DNA of 64,000 bases from Iamia majanohamensis (GCF_028532485.1 NZ_CP116942.1:3534001-3598000); one strand, 5' to 3'; positions 16,930 through 26,102 are shown, counted from the stretch's first letter. Numbers and translations are program-made. Notes: generated from the letters alone by a model not told the origin.

Positions 16930-17666
16930 CCGACCACCTCGGTGGCCGAGGTGCCGAGGTACGCCTCGAGCACGGCCGGGTCGCTCTGGACCGCGGCCGG
17001 CGCCCCGACGGCGATGATCCGGCCCAGGTCGAGGACGTGGACCACCTCGCACACGTCCATCACCAGGGACATGTCGTGCTCCACCAGCAGGACGGCGGTG
17101 CCGTCGGTGGCCAGCTCGGTGAGCAGGGCGCCGAAGCGGGCCGTCTCCGTCTCGTCCTGGCCCGAGGCGGGCTCGTCGAGCAGCAGCACCCGCGGCCGGC
17201 AGGCCAGGGCCCGGCCCAGCTCCACCAGCCGCCCCTGCCCGGTGGGCAGACCGGTGACCCGCTCGTCGGCGACGGCGCGCAGGCCGACCCGGTCGAGGAT
17301 CTCCTCGGTGAGCGCCGCCGGGTCGGTGCGGTCGCGCGACCAGCGGCGCCGGATGTCGGCCGCCACCCGGATGTTGTCGCGCACCGAGAGCATGGTGAAC
17401 AGCTCGAGCTGCTGGAAGGTGCGGGCCAGGCCGGCCCGCGCCCGGCGGTGGAGGCTGGTGCGGGTGAGGTCGCGGTCGTCGAGCAGGATCCGGCCCGCGG
17501 TGGGGGTGACGAGGCCGGTGATGGCGTTGAACATGGTGGTCTTGCCGGCGCCGTTGGGCCCGATGAGGCCGGTGACGCGGCCCGCCTCGGCGGTCACCGA
17601 GGCGTGGTCGAGGGCGAGGTTCCCCCCGAAGCGCACCGACACCTCCTGCACGTGGAGCGCGGCCAT
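16926..17666 (-). CDS. ABC transporter ATPase, LivG type
   Basis: A 246-residue ATPase with Walker A GPNGAGKTT, Walker B VLLLDEPASG and the switch His in VEHDMSLV. The signature segment is unusual: LPTGQGRLVELGRAL instead of the typical LivG LPYGxQRRLEIARAL. LivG of the second operon has LPTGLARLVELARAL, so both paralogues share the change. It starts at the stop of the permease gene (shared base 17666), consistent with one polycistronic message. Confidence 0.9.
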   Translation of the reverse strand: MAALHVQEVSVRFGGNLALDHASVTAEAGRVTGLIGPNGAGKTTMFNAITGLVTPTAGRILLDDRDLTRTSLHRRARAGLARTFQQLELFTMLSVRDNIRVAADIRRRWSRDRTDPAALTEEILDRVGLRAVADERVTGLPTGQGRLVELGRALACRPRVLLLDEPASGQDETETARFGALLTELATDGTAVLLVEHDMSLVMDVCEVVHVLDLGRIIAVGAPAAVQSDPAVLEAYLGTSATEVVG

Positions 17667-19882
17667 CAGCCCTCACCCCGCTCGGCCCCGACCGCGGCGA
17701 CCGGCGGGGCCGGCGGTGCGGTCCCCCGGGCCCCACCCGCGGCCGCGACCTCGTCGAGGGCGAGGGCGGCCTCGACCCGCGAGAGGTGGCGGGGGGTCCA
17801 CGGCACGGTGACCCCGACCCACTCGAGGTCGTCGATCGACGGCTCGGCCGGGGCGTCGTCGGCGTCGGGGCGGGCCCGCACGCCGGCCGCCACGCCGGCG
17901 ACGAGGAACGAGGCGATGAGGAGCAGGACGAAGGGCCAGTTGGCGATCACGTCGGCCAGGCGCAGCGCATAGGCGCCGGCCATGGCCGCCACCATGCCCC
18001 CCAGGGCCAGGCTGTCCCCGCGCAGGGTGGCCACCCCGGCCGACATGAGGGGCACGACCCCGCTGGGGTTGCGGCCCAGCCCGATGCCGGTGAGGCCCGG
18101 CGTGACGGTGTTGACCTTGGCGAAGAGGGGCCCGAACCCGGAGGTGAGGGGGATGAGGCCGAAGAGGCTGAACCCGGCGAAGAGGGCACCGCCGATGAGC
18201 CCGGCCCCGCCCACCACCACGAGGATGAAGATGGGCAGGCCCGCGAGCAGGTTGAAGCGGTCGGGGGCGACCGTGCCCAGCTGCATGCCGTAGAGGGCGC
18301 CGCCGAGGCCGGCGATGCCGGCCGACAGGGTGAACACGCCCACGCGGGGCCAGACCAGGTTGAGCCCGAAGGTGGCGCAGGCGGCCTCGCTGTCGCGCAT
18401 GGCCACCAGCTGGCGGCCGAACCGGCTCCAGCGGAGGGAGGCCACGACCAGGATGGTGAGGGCGAACGCCACCGCGGACAGCAGGAGGCGCGACCCGGGC
18501 GAGTCGAAGGCGTAGCCGAACACCTCGAGGGGGGCGATGGTGGTCGACCCGAACCCGAAGAGGCTGATGGACAGGGGGCCCAGGTCGAAGTCCTGGAGGT
18601 TGAAGATCCAGCGGTCCATGAACACCGCGAAGGCGGCGGTGGCGAGGGCCAGGTAGATGCCCGACAGGCGCATCACCGGCAGGGCCACCAGGGCGCCCAC
18701 GGCGGCGGCGAACACGATGGCCAGCACCAGCCCCAGCGGGGAGCCCCCCGCCCCGTGGTGGGCGGCGGCCACCGCCCCGATGCCGGCGAAGGTCAGCTGG
18801 GCCAGGGAGATCTGGCCGGCGTAGCCGACCAGGGGGACGAGGGAGAGGGCGACGATGCCCAGCGGGAAGATCTGGCCGTAGGAGATGAGGCTGGTCGTGT
18901 CGAGGGTCGTCACCATCACGACCCCGATGACGACGACGGCGGCGGCGACCATGGCCACCCCCGAGCGCGAGGGCGAGGGGAAGTGCTCGCGCACCTGGCC
19001 CCGGGTCCGCAGGCGCGGGTTGGGCACCAGCAGCAGGGCGAGGAACAGGATCAGCACCGCGGCGGCGGGGCGGAACCCGGCCAGGTAGACGTTGTCGCCG
19101 GGCAGGTAGCCCGCCAGGTAGCCCTCGGTGAGCCCGATGATGATCGCGCCGAGGAAGGTGAGCGGCAGCGAGCGCAGCCGCCCGAAGATGGCGGCGGCGT
19201 AGGCGTTGACGATCAGCAGCGAGAGCGACCCGGCCTCGAGCGACAGCGAGGGGGCGATGAGGATGCCGCCGATGGCGGCCAGGGCGCACCCCAGGGCCCA
19301 GCTGAGGAGGGCGATCCGGTTGGGGCGGGCCCCGTTCAGCAGGGTGAGGGAGCGGTCGTCGACGTTGGCCCGCATGGAGACACCGATGCGGGTGCGGCGC
19401 AGCAGGAACCGCAGCCCGGCCGCCACCGCGATGGCCACCACGATGGTGATGGCCTGCTGGTAGGTGATGGAGGTGACGCCGAGGTCGATGCTCTCGCCCT
19501 GGAAGAACTGGGCCATGGGGCGGCTGCGGCCCGGCTCCCAGATGAGGTTGGCCAGGCCGATGAGACCGACCAGGAGGCTGATGGAGACCACCAGGCGGGT
19601 CGCCTCGCTCGTCCCCACCAGGCCCCGCATGATCACCCGCTCGAGCAGGAAGCCGAACGCGGGTGCCAGCACCCCGATGACCACCAGAAGGGCCAGGGGC
19701 GCGGGCCAGCCCCAGTCGAAGCGGACCTGCCAGTAGGCGAAGGCGGCCAGCATGCCGATGGCGCCGTGGGCGAAGTTGAAGATGCCCGTGGTCGTGTAGG
19801 TGAGCACCAGCCCGCTCGAGATGACGGCGTAGATCGCCGACAGGCTCAGGCCCACGATGGTGAAGATCAGGAACTTCTCCAC
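17666..19882 (-). CDS. Fused LivH-LivM ABC permease
   Basis: A 738-residue polytopic membrane protein combining both permease subunits. Residues about 1-290 are LivH-like (TYTTTGIFNFAHGAIGMLAAF) and about 310-640 LivM-like (GYAGQISLAQLTFAGIGA; GRQLVAMRDSEAACATFGLN, the ATPase-contact loop). A cytoplasmic Pro/Ala-rich tail of about 80 residues follows. LivH and LivM are separate proteins in Escherichia coli; the fusion fixes a heterodimeric pore in one chain. The second operon carries the same fusion at 28154. Confidence 0.9.
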   Translation of the reverse strand: MEKFLIFTIVGLSLSAIYAVISSGLVLTYTTTGIFNFAHGAIGMLAAFAYWQVRFDWGWPAPLALLVVIGVLAPAFGFLLERVIMRGLVGTSEATRLVVSISLLVGLIGLANLIWEPGRSRPMAQFFQGESIDLGVTSITYQQAITIVVAIAVAAGLRFLLRRTRIGVSMRANVDDRSLTLLNGARPNRIALLSWALGCALAAIGGILIAPSLSLEAGSLSLLIVNAYAAAIFGRLRSLPLTFLGAIIIGLTEGYLAGYLPGDNVYLAGFRPAAAVLILFLALLLVPNPRLRTRGQVREHFPSPSRSGVAMVAAAVVVIGVVMVTTLDTTSLISYGQIFPLGIVALSLVPLVGYAGQISLAQLTFAGIGAVAAAHHGAGGSPLGLVLAIVFAAAVGALVALPVMRLSGIYLALATAAFAVFMDRWIFNLQDFDLGPLSISLFGFGSTTIAPLEVFGYAFDSPGSRLLLSAVAFALTILVVASLRWSRFGRQLVAMRDSEAACATFGLNLVWPRVGVFTLSAGIAGLGGALYGMQLGTVAPDRFNLLAGLPIFILVVVGGAGLIGGALFAGFSLFGLIPLTSGFGPLFAKVNTVTPGLTGIGLGRNPSGVVPLMSAGVATLRGDSLALGGMVAAMAGAYALRLADVIANWPFVLLLIASFLVAGVAAGVRARPDADDAPAEPSIDDLEWVGVTVPWTPRHLSRVEAALALDEVAAAGGARGTAPPAPPVAAVGAERGEG

Positions 19883-19921
19883 GGCACCTCCGGTCGTGGG
19901 CCGTCGCGTCGGACCATCCGA

Positions 19922-21367
19922 CTACTCCAGGTCGTCGATGCTCTTGCCCACCGAGTCGAGGGTGGCGCCCTCGCCGTAGTCGCCGTCCAGGGCGAGGACG
20001 CTCTCCTCGTCGCAGCGGAACACGCCGTCGGTGGCCTCGAAGCCCTCGGGGACGACGAAGCCGTCGGCCGTGGCCTCCACGACCAGGCCGCAGCGGGGCG
20101 TCTCCGCCTCCGAGGGGTTGGACGGGGCGTGCAGCCCGCCGCCGGTCCACTCGGTGATCCCGCTGGCCGCGTCGAACACGCAGCTGCGGGTCACCTCAGA
20201 TCCGCACTCCTTCACCGCGGTGGCGAAGAGCAGCCACGACGAGAACGAGTTGAAGCCGAGCAGGGCCTCGGCCTTGCCGTCGGGCAGGTACTCGTCGAAG
20301 AGGTCCAGGTACTGCTGGGTCGCCGGGTTCTCCTCGGCGAGGAACGGGGGCACGACCGCGGAGTAGACGTAGGTGCCGTCGACGGCGGCCCCACCGACCT
20401 CGATGTAGCGCTGGTCGAGGGCGTTGCCGCCGGTGAGGGTCCACTCGAGGTCGTAGCCGATGTCGGCCACCGCCTGGAGGAGCTTGGCCAGGTTCTCGGG
20501 CTCGCCGGTGTAGACGAGGCCCTTCACCCCCGCGCTCTGCATGGCCTGGGCGAAGGGGGTCCAGCTGGCCTCGCCGACCGAGTTGTACTGGGCCTCGTAG
20601 GCCTTCTCCCACCCGAGCTCGTCGGCCGCCTCCTGGAGCTGGGCGTCGACGGTGATGGTGGAGGCCACGTTGCCGGTGATGAAGCCCACCGCGTCGGTGG
20701 AGTCCGGGAACTCCTCCTGGAGGTACTGCATGGCCCCGATGGGCAGCTCGTCGAGGGCCGTGGGCAGGGGCCGCACCGCCAGCTCGGACTCCCGGGCCTC
20801 GGCCGACACCTGGTAGGCGGGGATCTCGGGGAGGAGGCAGCCGAGGCGCTCGTCCTGGCCGGTGTCGTCGAAGACGCCACCGCCGCCGACGAGCATGAAG
20901 TCCTCCTGGCACGCCTCGGTGATGCGCTGCTTGTACTCCGTGAGCTTGGCGTCGCGCTGCACGTCGACGATCTCGCGGCCGTTGATGCCCCCGGCCTCGT
21001 TGCACCACTCGACGAAGACCTCGGAGGCGTCGAACAGCTCCTGGTTGAGCCCCTGGCGCCCGACGAAGCCGGGATCGGAGATGGTGCCCACCTGGATCGA
21101 GTCGTCGGTGACGCCCTGGGCCGTGGCGCCCGACGCGTCGCCGGGTCCGCAGACCTCGGTCAGGTCGCCGAAGTCGCCCGAGCCCCCGCCGCCTCCGTCG
21201 GTGCCCTCACCGGAGGCGGCCGTGGTCTCGGCCGCGCCCGTCTCGGTCTCGCCCGACGACCGGGTGCAGGCCGTGGCGAGCAGGGCCAGGACGACCACGA
21301 GGATCGTCACCTCCTGTCGCCGACGTCGCCGCCCGACGGTGGTCCCCGACCCTGCTGGTGAACGCAT
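19922..21367 (-). CDS. ABC transporter substrate-binding lipoprotein, LivK type
   Basis: A 481-residue periplasmic-binding-protein-type receptor. The N-terminus has a charged GRRRRRQE, a hydrophobic segment and the lipobox LLATAC, so the mature protein should be anchored to the membrane by a lipidated Cys; a Ser/Gly/Glu-rich linker follows. The receptor domain has TDDSIQVGTISD and WCNEAGGINGREI, typical of the type I fold. ATG at 21367 is chosen because it gives the best signal peptide. Two KstR-like palindromes lie upstream at 21426 and 21523, suggesting control by the steroid regulator. Ligand unknown. Confidence 0.87.
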   Translation of the reverse strand: MRSPAGSGTTVGRRRRRQEVTILVVVLALLATACTRSSGETETGAAETTAASGEGTDGGGGGSGDFGDLTEVCGPGDASGATAQGVTDDSIQVGTISDPGFVGRQGLNQELFDASEVFVEWCNEAGGINGREIVDVQRDAKLTEYKQRITEACQEDFMLVGGGGVFDDTGQDERLGCLLPEIPAYQVSAEARESELAVRPLPTALDELPIGAMQYLQEEFPDSTDAVGFITGNVASTITVDAQLQEAADELGWEKAYEAQYNSVGEASWTPFAQAMQSAGVKGLVYTGEPENLAKLLQAVADIGYDLEWTLTGGNALDQRYIEVGGAAVDGTYVYSAVVPPFLAEENPATQQYLDLFDEYLPDGKAEALLGFNSFSSWLLFATAVKECGSEVTRSCVFDAASGITEWTGGGLHAPSNPSEAETPRCGLVVEATADGFVVPEGFEATDGVFRCDEESVLALDGDYGEGATLDSVGKSIDDLE

Positions 21368-21425
21368 CCTGCACCCCCTGGGTGATGTGACGAGCGACAC
21401 CGTAGCCCGGATCGCGGCGGCGCGC

Positions 21426-21439
21426 GAGAACGCGTTCTC
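21426..21439. promoter_or_regulatory. KstR-like operator (first ABC operon)
   Basis: GAGAACGCGTTCTC is a perfect 14-bp palindrome with the AACnnGTT core of the KstR box. It lies 59 bp upstream of the lipoprotein start on the minus strand. Confidence 0.65.
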
Positions 21440-21522
21440 TCCACGGCCGCCGAGGCCCCGCTCCCCGTCCAGGCCTGGCCCAGCGGGGTCGCCCGGTGCG
21501 TCGCCGGCGTCCCTCCGCAGAC

Positions 21523-21536
21523 CGGAACGCGTTCTC
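21523..21536. promoter_or_regulatory. Weaker KstR-like operator
   Basis: CGGAACGCGTTCTC keeps the AACGCGTT core but loses symmetry at the left end. It is about 83 bp before the first site and 12 bp from the stop of the DUF4190-type gene. It may be a secondary site for the same promoter. Confidence 0.45.
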
Positions 21537-21547
21537 GCGCGCCGCGG

Positions 21548-22162
21548 TCAGCTGGCTGCGACGAGGCCGACCACGACGGCGATCCCCACGAGCACCACGG
21601 CGGTGCCGAGCCAGCCGAGGATGATCGCGGCCAGCGCCAGCCCCCGGCCCTGGGCGCCGCTGGCGGCGATGCGGCGCAGCGCCAGGTGGCCGAGGACGGC
21701 GCCCACGGGTGCGCCCAGGATGGTGACACCGCAGAAGGTGGCCGTCACCAGGGCCACGAGCGAGGTGACGAAGGCGGTGACCGCCATGCCGTCGGTGGGC
21801 GGGGCCGGCCGGAACACCGGGGTCGGCCCCCAGGGACCCGCCGGTGCGGCGTGGGGGCCTGCGCCCCACGCGGCACCGGGAGCTGCGGGCGGGGGCCAGG
21901 CGCCGGGCCCCACCGGCGGCACCGGGGCGGGGTCGGCGCCGGGAGGGGCCCACCGGGGGTCGACCCCCGGTGGCTGCGCACCGAAGGGACCGGCCGGCGC
22001 CCAGGCGGGCTCGGTGGGCGGGTCGGTGCGCGTGGCGTCGTCCCAGGGCGACCCCGGCGGGCCGGGCGACCCGTGCCCCGGGCCCTCGACCGCGCCGCCG
22101 CAGTGGGGACAGGTGGCCTGGCCGTCGGCCACCCACGAGGAGCAGAGCATGCAGGTGGCCAT
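21548..22162 (-). CDS. DUF4190-type membrane protein with N-terminal zinc ribbon
   Basis: A 204-residue protein. The N-terminus has two CxxC pairs (CMLCSSW and CPHCGG), a zinc-ribbon-like module; residues about 30-115 are a Pro/Ala/Gly-rich linker; the C-terminal half holds two long hydrophobic stretches (VTAFVTSLVALVTATFCGVT and GLALAAIILGWLGTAVVLVG) around GHLALRRIAASG, the DUF4190 pattern. Such proteins are common actinobacterial envelope proteins of unknown function. It is transcribed away from the FadD gene at 22277, so the region between holds a divergent promoter with a KstR-like box. Confidence 0.78.
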   Translation of the reverse strand: MATCMLCSSWVADGQATCPHCGGAVEGPGHGSPGPPGSPWDDATRTDPPTEPAWAPAGPFGAQPPGVDPRWAPPGADPAPVPPVGPGAWPPPAAPGAAWGAGPHAAPAGPWGPTPVFRPAPPTDGMAVTAFVTSLVALVTATFCGVTILGAPVGAVLGHLALRRIAASGAQGRGLALAAIILGWLGTAVVLVGIAVVVGLVAAS

Positions 22163-22242
22163 CGTCGCCTCCGCCGGCCGGGTCCGCCGGACCACGGGCA
22201 CGCTAGACGCCCGGCCGGGCCGGGGCCCGACGCCGGCCGTCC

Positions 22243-22256
22243 TAGAACGTGTTCTC
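22243..22256. promoter_or_regulatory. KstR-like operator (second FadD19-like gene)
   Basis: TAGAACGTGTTCTC matches the KstR consensus except for the last base. It ends 20 bp before the ATG of the rightward FadD gene. Confidence 0.7.
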
Positions 22257-22276
22257 GTTCTGGTAGACACCCGGGC

Positions 22277-23938
22277 ATGGCGTTCAACATCGCCGACCTG
22301 TTCGAGCACACCGTCGACGCCGTCCCCGACCGCCTCGCGCTGGTGGTCGGCGACGAACGGCTGACCTTCGCCGAGGTCGACGCACGGGCCGACCGCATGG
22401 CGCACCACCTCGCCGCCCACGGCGTGGGGCGGGGCGACCACGTCGGGGTCCACGGCCAGAACTCCAGCGAGTGGCTGGTGGCGATGATGGCCGCCTTCAA
22501 GCTGCGGGCGGTCCCCATCAACATCAACTTCCGCTACGTGGCCGACGAGCTGGCCTACCTCTTCGACGACGCCGACCTCGTCGCCCTGGTCCACGACGAG
22601 GCCTTCGCCCCCCGGGTGGCCGAGGTGGCCCCCGGCCTGCCCCGGCTCCGCCACCTGGTGGCCATGCCCGGGCCCGGCGACGCCGAGGCCGAGGCCGCCC
22701 GGGCCGAGCCGGAGGTGCGGGCCGCGCTCGAGGCCCTGGGATCGGTCCCGTTCGCCGAGGCCCTGGCCGAGGGCACGCCGGAGCGGTTCGCCGGCCCCCG
22801 CTCGGCCGATGACCACTACGTGCTCTACACCGGCGGCACCACGGGCATGCCCAAGGGCGTCGTGTGGCGCCACGAGGACGTCTTCTACGCCCTCGGCGGC
22901 GGGGTCGACGCCTACACCCAGGAGCGGGTCGCGACCGAGACCCAGCTGGCCGAGAAGGCCGCGGCCTCACCCGCCGGCCTGGTCACCCTCTCGACGCCCC
23001 CGCTGATGCACGGCGCCGCGCAGTGGTCGACGCTGCGCTTCTGGTTCGAGGGCGGCACCGTCGTCCTCGTCCCCCGGTTCTCGCCCGAGGCGGTGTGGTC
23101 GGCCATCGCCGAGCACGGCTGCAACGTGGTGCTCATCACCGGCGACGCCATGGCTCGACCCCTGATCGAGCACCTGGAGGAGGACCCGTCGCGCTACGAC
23201 GTCTCCTCGCTCATCACCTTCTCCTCGAGCGCAGCCGTGTTCTCCCCCACGGTCAAGGACCGCTTCGTCGACCAGCTGCCGGGGGTGATGATCATCGACG
23301 CCATCGGCTCCAGCGAGAGCGGCCACAACGGCATGGTCGTGGTCGAGCGGGGCACGACCAACAAGGGCGGAGGACCGTCGGTCGCGCCCGGCCGCGACGC
23401 GGTGGTGCTCGACGACGACCTCGTCCCCGTCGAGCCCGGGTCCGGCACCGTCGGTCGGCTGGCCCGGGGCGGCAACATCCCGGTCGGCTACCACAAGGAC
23501 GAGGCCAAGACGGCGGCGACCTTCGTGGTGGCCGCCGACGGGGAGCGCTACGCCGTGCCCGGCGACTTCGCCACCGTCGAGGCCGACGGCCAGATCACGC
23601 TGCTCGGCCGGGGCTCGGTCTGCATCAACTCGGGGGGCGAGAAGATCTACCCCGAGGAGGTCGAGTCCAGCCTCAAGGCCCACCCCGAGGTGTTCGACGC
23701 CGTGGTGGTGGGCGTGCCCGACGAGCGCTGGGGCTCCACCGTCGCCGCCGTCGTCCAGCCTCGCCGGCCCGACGCACCGCCCACCCTCGACGAGCTCGAC
23801 GCCCACTGCCGCACCCGGATCGCGGGCTACAAGGTGCCCCGTCGGCTGTGCCTCGTCGACGAGGTGGTCCGCTCCCCCGCGGGCAAGCCGGACTACCGCT
23901 GGGCCCTCGCCGCCGCCACCGAGGGCGCCCCCGCCTGA
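22277..23938 (+). CDS. FadD19-like acyl-CoA synthetase (second copy)
   Basis: A 553-residue ANL ligase closely similar to the one at 6132-7739: MAFNIADLFEHTVDAVPDR start, P-loop YTGGTTGMPKGV, WRHEDVFYAL, GRGSVCINSGGEKIYPEEVE hinge and the catalytic Lys in PAGKPDYRW. The GRGSVCINSGGEKIYPEEVE block is even nearer to M. tuberculosis FadD19 than the first copy. It would convert a side-chain carboxylate to its CoA ester. A KstR-like operator lies 20 bp upstream. Two such ligases may serve acids of different chain length. Confidence 0.88.
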   Translation: MAFNIADLFEHTVDAVPDRLALVVGDERLTFAEVDARADRMAHHLAAHGVGRGDHVGVHGQNSSEWLVAMMAAFKLRAVPININFRYVADELAYLFDDADLVALVHDEAFAPRVAEVAPGLPRLRHLVAMPGPGDAEAEAARAEPEVRAALEALGSVPFAEALAEGTPERFAGPRSADDHYVLYTGGTTGMPKGVVWRHEDVFYALGGGVDAYTQERVATETQLAEKAAASPAGLVTLSTPPLMHGAAQWSTLRFWFEGGTVVLVPRFSPEAVWSAIAEHGCNVVLITGDAMARPLIEHLEEDPSRYDVSSLITFSSSAAVFSPTVKDRFVDQLPGVMIIDAIGSSESGHNGMVVVERGTTNKGGGPSVAPGRDAVVLDDDLVPVEPGSGTVGRLARGGNIPVGYHKDEAKTAATFVVAADGERYAVPGDFATVEADGQITLLGRGSVCINSGGEKIYPEEVESSLKAHPEVFDAVVVGVPDERWGSTVAAVVQPRRPDAPPTLDELDAHCRTRIAGYKVPRRLCLVDEVVRSPAGKPDYRWALAAATEGAPA

Positions 23939-23979
23939 CGACGAGGCACCCCCTCCCGGCCGTCCGTAGGCTCGTCGCC

Positions 23980-24423
23980 ATGACGATCGACGGCGAGTAC
24001 GAGCCCAGCCCCGAGAAGTGGGTGCGCGACCAGGTGGAGGAGTACGAGGCCTCCGGGGGTGAGCGGGGGAACACCCTCATGGACACGGGGATGCCGGTGG
24101 TCATCGTGACCCACGTGGGCCGCCACAGCGGCAAGGTGCGCAAGACCCCCCTCATGCGCGTCGAGCACGAGGGCGAGTACGCCCTGGTCGCCTCCAAGGG
24201 CGGCGCCCCCGAGCACCCGGTCTGGTACCACAACCTCACCGCCGACCCCACCGCGGTGATGGTGCAGGACGGCCCCGAGCCCTTCGACGTGGTGGTGCGG
24301 GAGGTCGACGGCGACGAGCGGGCCGCCTGGTGGGACCGGGCCGTGGCCGCCTACCCGCCCTACGCCGACTACCAGGAGGCCACCGACCGCCAGATCCCCG
24401 TCCTGGTCGCGGCCCCGGCCTGA
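23980..24423 (+). CDS. Deazaflavin (F420)-dependent nitroreductase-family protein
   Basis: A 147-residue protein of the Ddn/split-beta-barrel family, which uses reduced F420 or a flavin. Diagnostic stretches are VTHVGRHSGKVRKTPLMRV, LVASKGGAPEHPVWYHNL and the C-terminal YPPYADYQEATDRQIPV. It lies 41 bp downstream of the FadD gene on the same strand and may be cotranscribed. In actinobacteria such enzymes reduce quinones or enones. Its substrate here is unknown; the context would fit a steroid-like enone. Confidence 0.82.
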   Translation: MTIDGEYEPSPEKWVRDQVEEYEASGGERGNTLMDTGMPVVIVTHVGRHSGKVRKTPLMRVEHEGEYALVASKGGAPEHPVWYHNLTADPTAVMVQDGPEPFDVVVREVDGDERAAWWDRAVAAYPPYADYQEATDRQIPVLVAAPA

Positions 24424-24436
24424 GGGGGCGCCTCCC

Positions 24437-25234
24437 TCAGGTGCCGGTGAAGTTGGGGGCCCGCTTCTCGGCGAAGGCCCTCGGGCCCTCCTTGGCGTCG
24501 TTGGTGGAGAAGATGATGGGCTCGCCGATGGTGAGCTCGTGGGCCAGGCCGTCGGCCTCGGACATGGGAGCCGTCTCCCGCATCGACCGGAGCACGGCCC
24601 GCACCGCCAGCGGCCCGTTCGCGGCAACCAGGTCGGCCAGCTCGCGGGCCTTGGCCAGGGCCTGGCCCTCGGGGACGACGTGGCCGACGAGGCCGATGGC
24701 CTTGGCCTCCTCGGCGCTGATGCGGCGGCCGGTGAGCAGCAGGTCGGCGGCGTTGGTGAAGCCGATCTGGCGCTGGAGCCGGACGGTCGAGCCGCCCAGC
24801 GGGAACAGCCCTCGCTGCACCTCGGCGATGGCGAACTCGGCCGTGGCCCCGGCCACCCGGATCTCGGTGGCTTGGAGGATCTCGGTGCCGCCGGCCACGC
24901 AGTAGCCCTCGACCGCGGCGATGATCGGCTTCGAGGGCCGGAAGTGGCGGAGCAGCGCCTTCCAGTGCATGTCGGGGTCCTCGGCCCAGGCCGCCGCAGC
25001 GTCGCCGCTGAGGCCGGCGAGGGACTTGAGGTCCATGCCGGAGCAGAAGCAGCCCTCGGCGCCGGTGAGGATGGCGACGCGCAGGTCGTCGTCCTCGTCG
25101 AGGCGCTTCCAGGCCTCGGCGGCCCGGACGAGCATGTCGCCGCTGAAGGCGTTGCGGGCCTCGGGTCGGTTGAGGGTCACGGTCATCACCGGCCCGTCGA
25201 CGTCGACGAGCAGGTCAGGGGTGTCGTCTGCCAT
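24437..25234 (-). CDS. EchA19-like enoyl-CoA hydratase (second copy)
   Basis: A 265-residue crotonase with LNRPEARNAFS, oxyanion-hole motifs CFCSGMDLKSLAG and EGYCVAGGTEILQATEIR, LFPLGGSTVRLQRQIG and the C-terminus EGPRAFAEKRAPNF. That last block is identical to my recollection of M. tuberculosis EchA19, which hydrates steroid side-chain enoyl-CoAs. It is transcribed toward the end of the deazaflavin-dependent gene and shares its promoter region with the divergent acetoacetate-decarboxylase-like gene. A perfect KstR-like palindrome lies in that region. Confidence 0.87.
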   Translation of the reverse strand: MADDTPDLLVDVDGPVMTVTLNRPEARNAFSGDMLVRAAEAWKRLDEDDDLRVAILTGAEGCFCSGMDLKSLAGLSGDAAAAWAEDPDMHWKALLRHFRPSKPIIAAVEGYCVAGGTEILQATEIRVAGATAEFAIAEVQRGLFPLGGSTVRLQRQIGFTNAADLLLTGRRISAEEAKAIGLVGHVVPEGQALAKARELADLVAANGPLAVRAVLRSMRETAPMSEADGLAHELTIGEPIIFSTNDAKEGPRAFAEKRAPNFTGT

Positions 25235-25257
25235 GGTCCTGACCCTAGGCGGGCAAC

Positions 25258-25271
25258 GAGAACGCGTTCTC
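25258..25271. promoter_or_regulatory. KstR-like operator (EchA19-like / Rv3519-like divergent promoter)
   Basis: GAGAACGCGTTCTC is a perfect palindrome (CG on both sides extends it to 16 bp). It is 23 bp from the leftward ATG (25234) and 24 bp from the rightward GTG (25296), so one dimer could control both genes. Confidence 0.7.
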
Positions 25272-25295
25272 GTCCGCTCCGCTAGGTTCGCCGCC

Positions 25296-26009
25296 GTGCC
25301 CACCGTGACCGTCGACGCCGAGACCACCCGCGACGTCGCCCTCCCCGTCGAGGTCCGTCGGGCCGACGCCGTCGTCGTCACCTGGCTGGTGCCCCTCGAC
25401 GCGGCCACCCGCGCCCTGGCCGGCCACGAGGTCGCGGCCCCGCTGGAGCCGGTCCCCATGGCCCGCGGCCGGGCCATGGTCACCATGCCCTTCGTCCGCT
25501 ACCTCGACGGTGACCTCGGGTCCTACAACGAGACCGGGCTGGCGTTCGTGGTCCGGCGCCGGGGTGACGACGAGGTGGCCAGCTTCATCGCCCACCTGCC
25601 CGTCGACGGTGCCTTCACCTGCGCGGCCGGCCGCCAGCTCTGGGGCTTCCCGAAGTGGGTGGCCGACGACCTGGTGATCGAGCGCGGCGACCGGGGTGGC
25701 CGGTCCCTCCTCGACGCCGGCGACGGCTCGACCGTGGAGGCCACGTCGGGTCGGGGGCTGGTGCCGCTGCCGGCCCGGGAGGTGGCGCTCACGACCTACG
25801 CCGGCGCCGAGGGCACCCTGCGCGCCACCCCGTTCACCATGCGCAGCGCCGGCCTGCGGATCCGTCCCGCGGGCACCACCCTGCGGGTCACCGGCGACGG
25901 GCCCCTCGTCTCGGACCTGCGGGCCCTGGGCCTCGACCGCCGCCGTCCGGTGTCGACGCTCTGGGTCGCCCGCCTCACCGGCACCTTCGGCGCGGCGCGC
26001 GACGTCTGA
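25296..26009 (+). CDS. Acetoacetate decarboxylase-fold protein (Rv3519-like)
   Basis: A 237-residue protein of the acetoacetate decarboxylase superfamily. The segment AAGRQLWGFPKWVADD corresponds to the family block that carries the Schiff-base lysine (usual form GYPKK). Upstream YNETGLAFVVRR also fits. M. tuberculosis Rv3519, of the same fold, lies between cyp142 and Rv3520c in the KstR regulon. GTG at 25296 follows the KstR-like operator by 24 bp. Decarboxylation of a beta-keto acid is possible, but steroid-cluster members have no proven reaction that I know of. Confidence 0.78.
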   Translation: MPTVTVDAETTRDVALPVEVRRADAVVVTWLVPLDAATRALAGHEVAAPLEPVPMARGRAMVTMPFVRYLDGDLGSYNETGLAFVVRRRGDDEVASFIAHLPVDGAFTCAAGRQLWGFPKWVADDLVIERGDRGGRSLLDAGDGSTVEATSGRGLVPLPAREVALTTYAGAEGTLRATPFTMRSAGLRIRPAGTTLRVTGDGPLVSDLRALGLDRRRPVSTLWVARLTGTFGAARDV

Positions 26010-26102
26010 CCGACGCCTCGGGCCGGGCGCGCGCGGCCGCGGCGACCGGCGCCAGGGCTGGGCCGTCCCGGGCGGGAGGGCCCGACCCGCTCGCAGGACC
26101 TC

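Noticed and set aside
23940-23979. KstR-like box before the deazaflavin-dependent gene
   Set aside because: The 41-bp gap contains no AACnnGTT core; the gene is more likely read from the FadD promoter.
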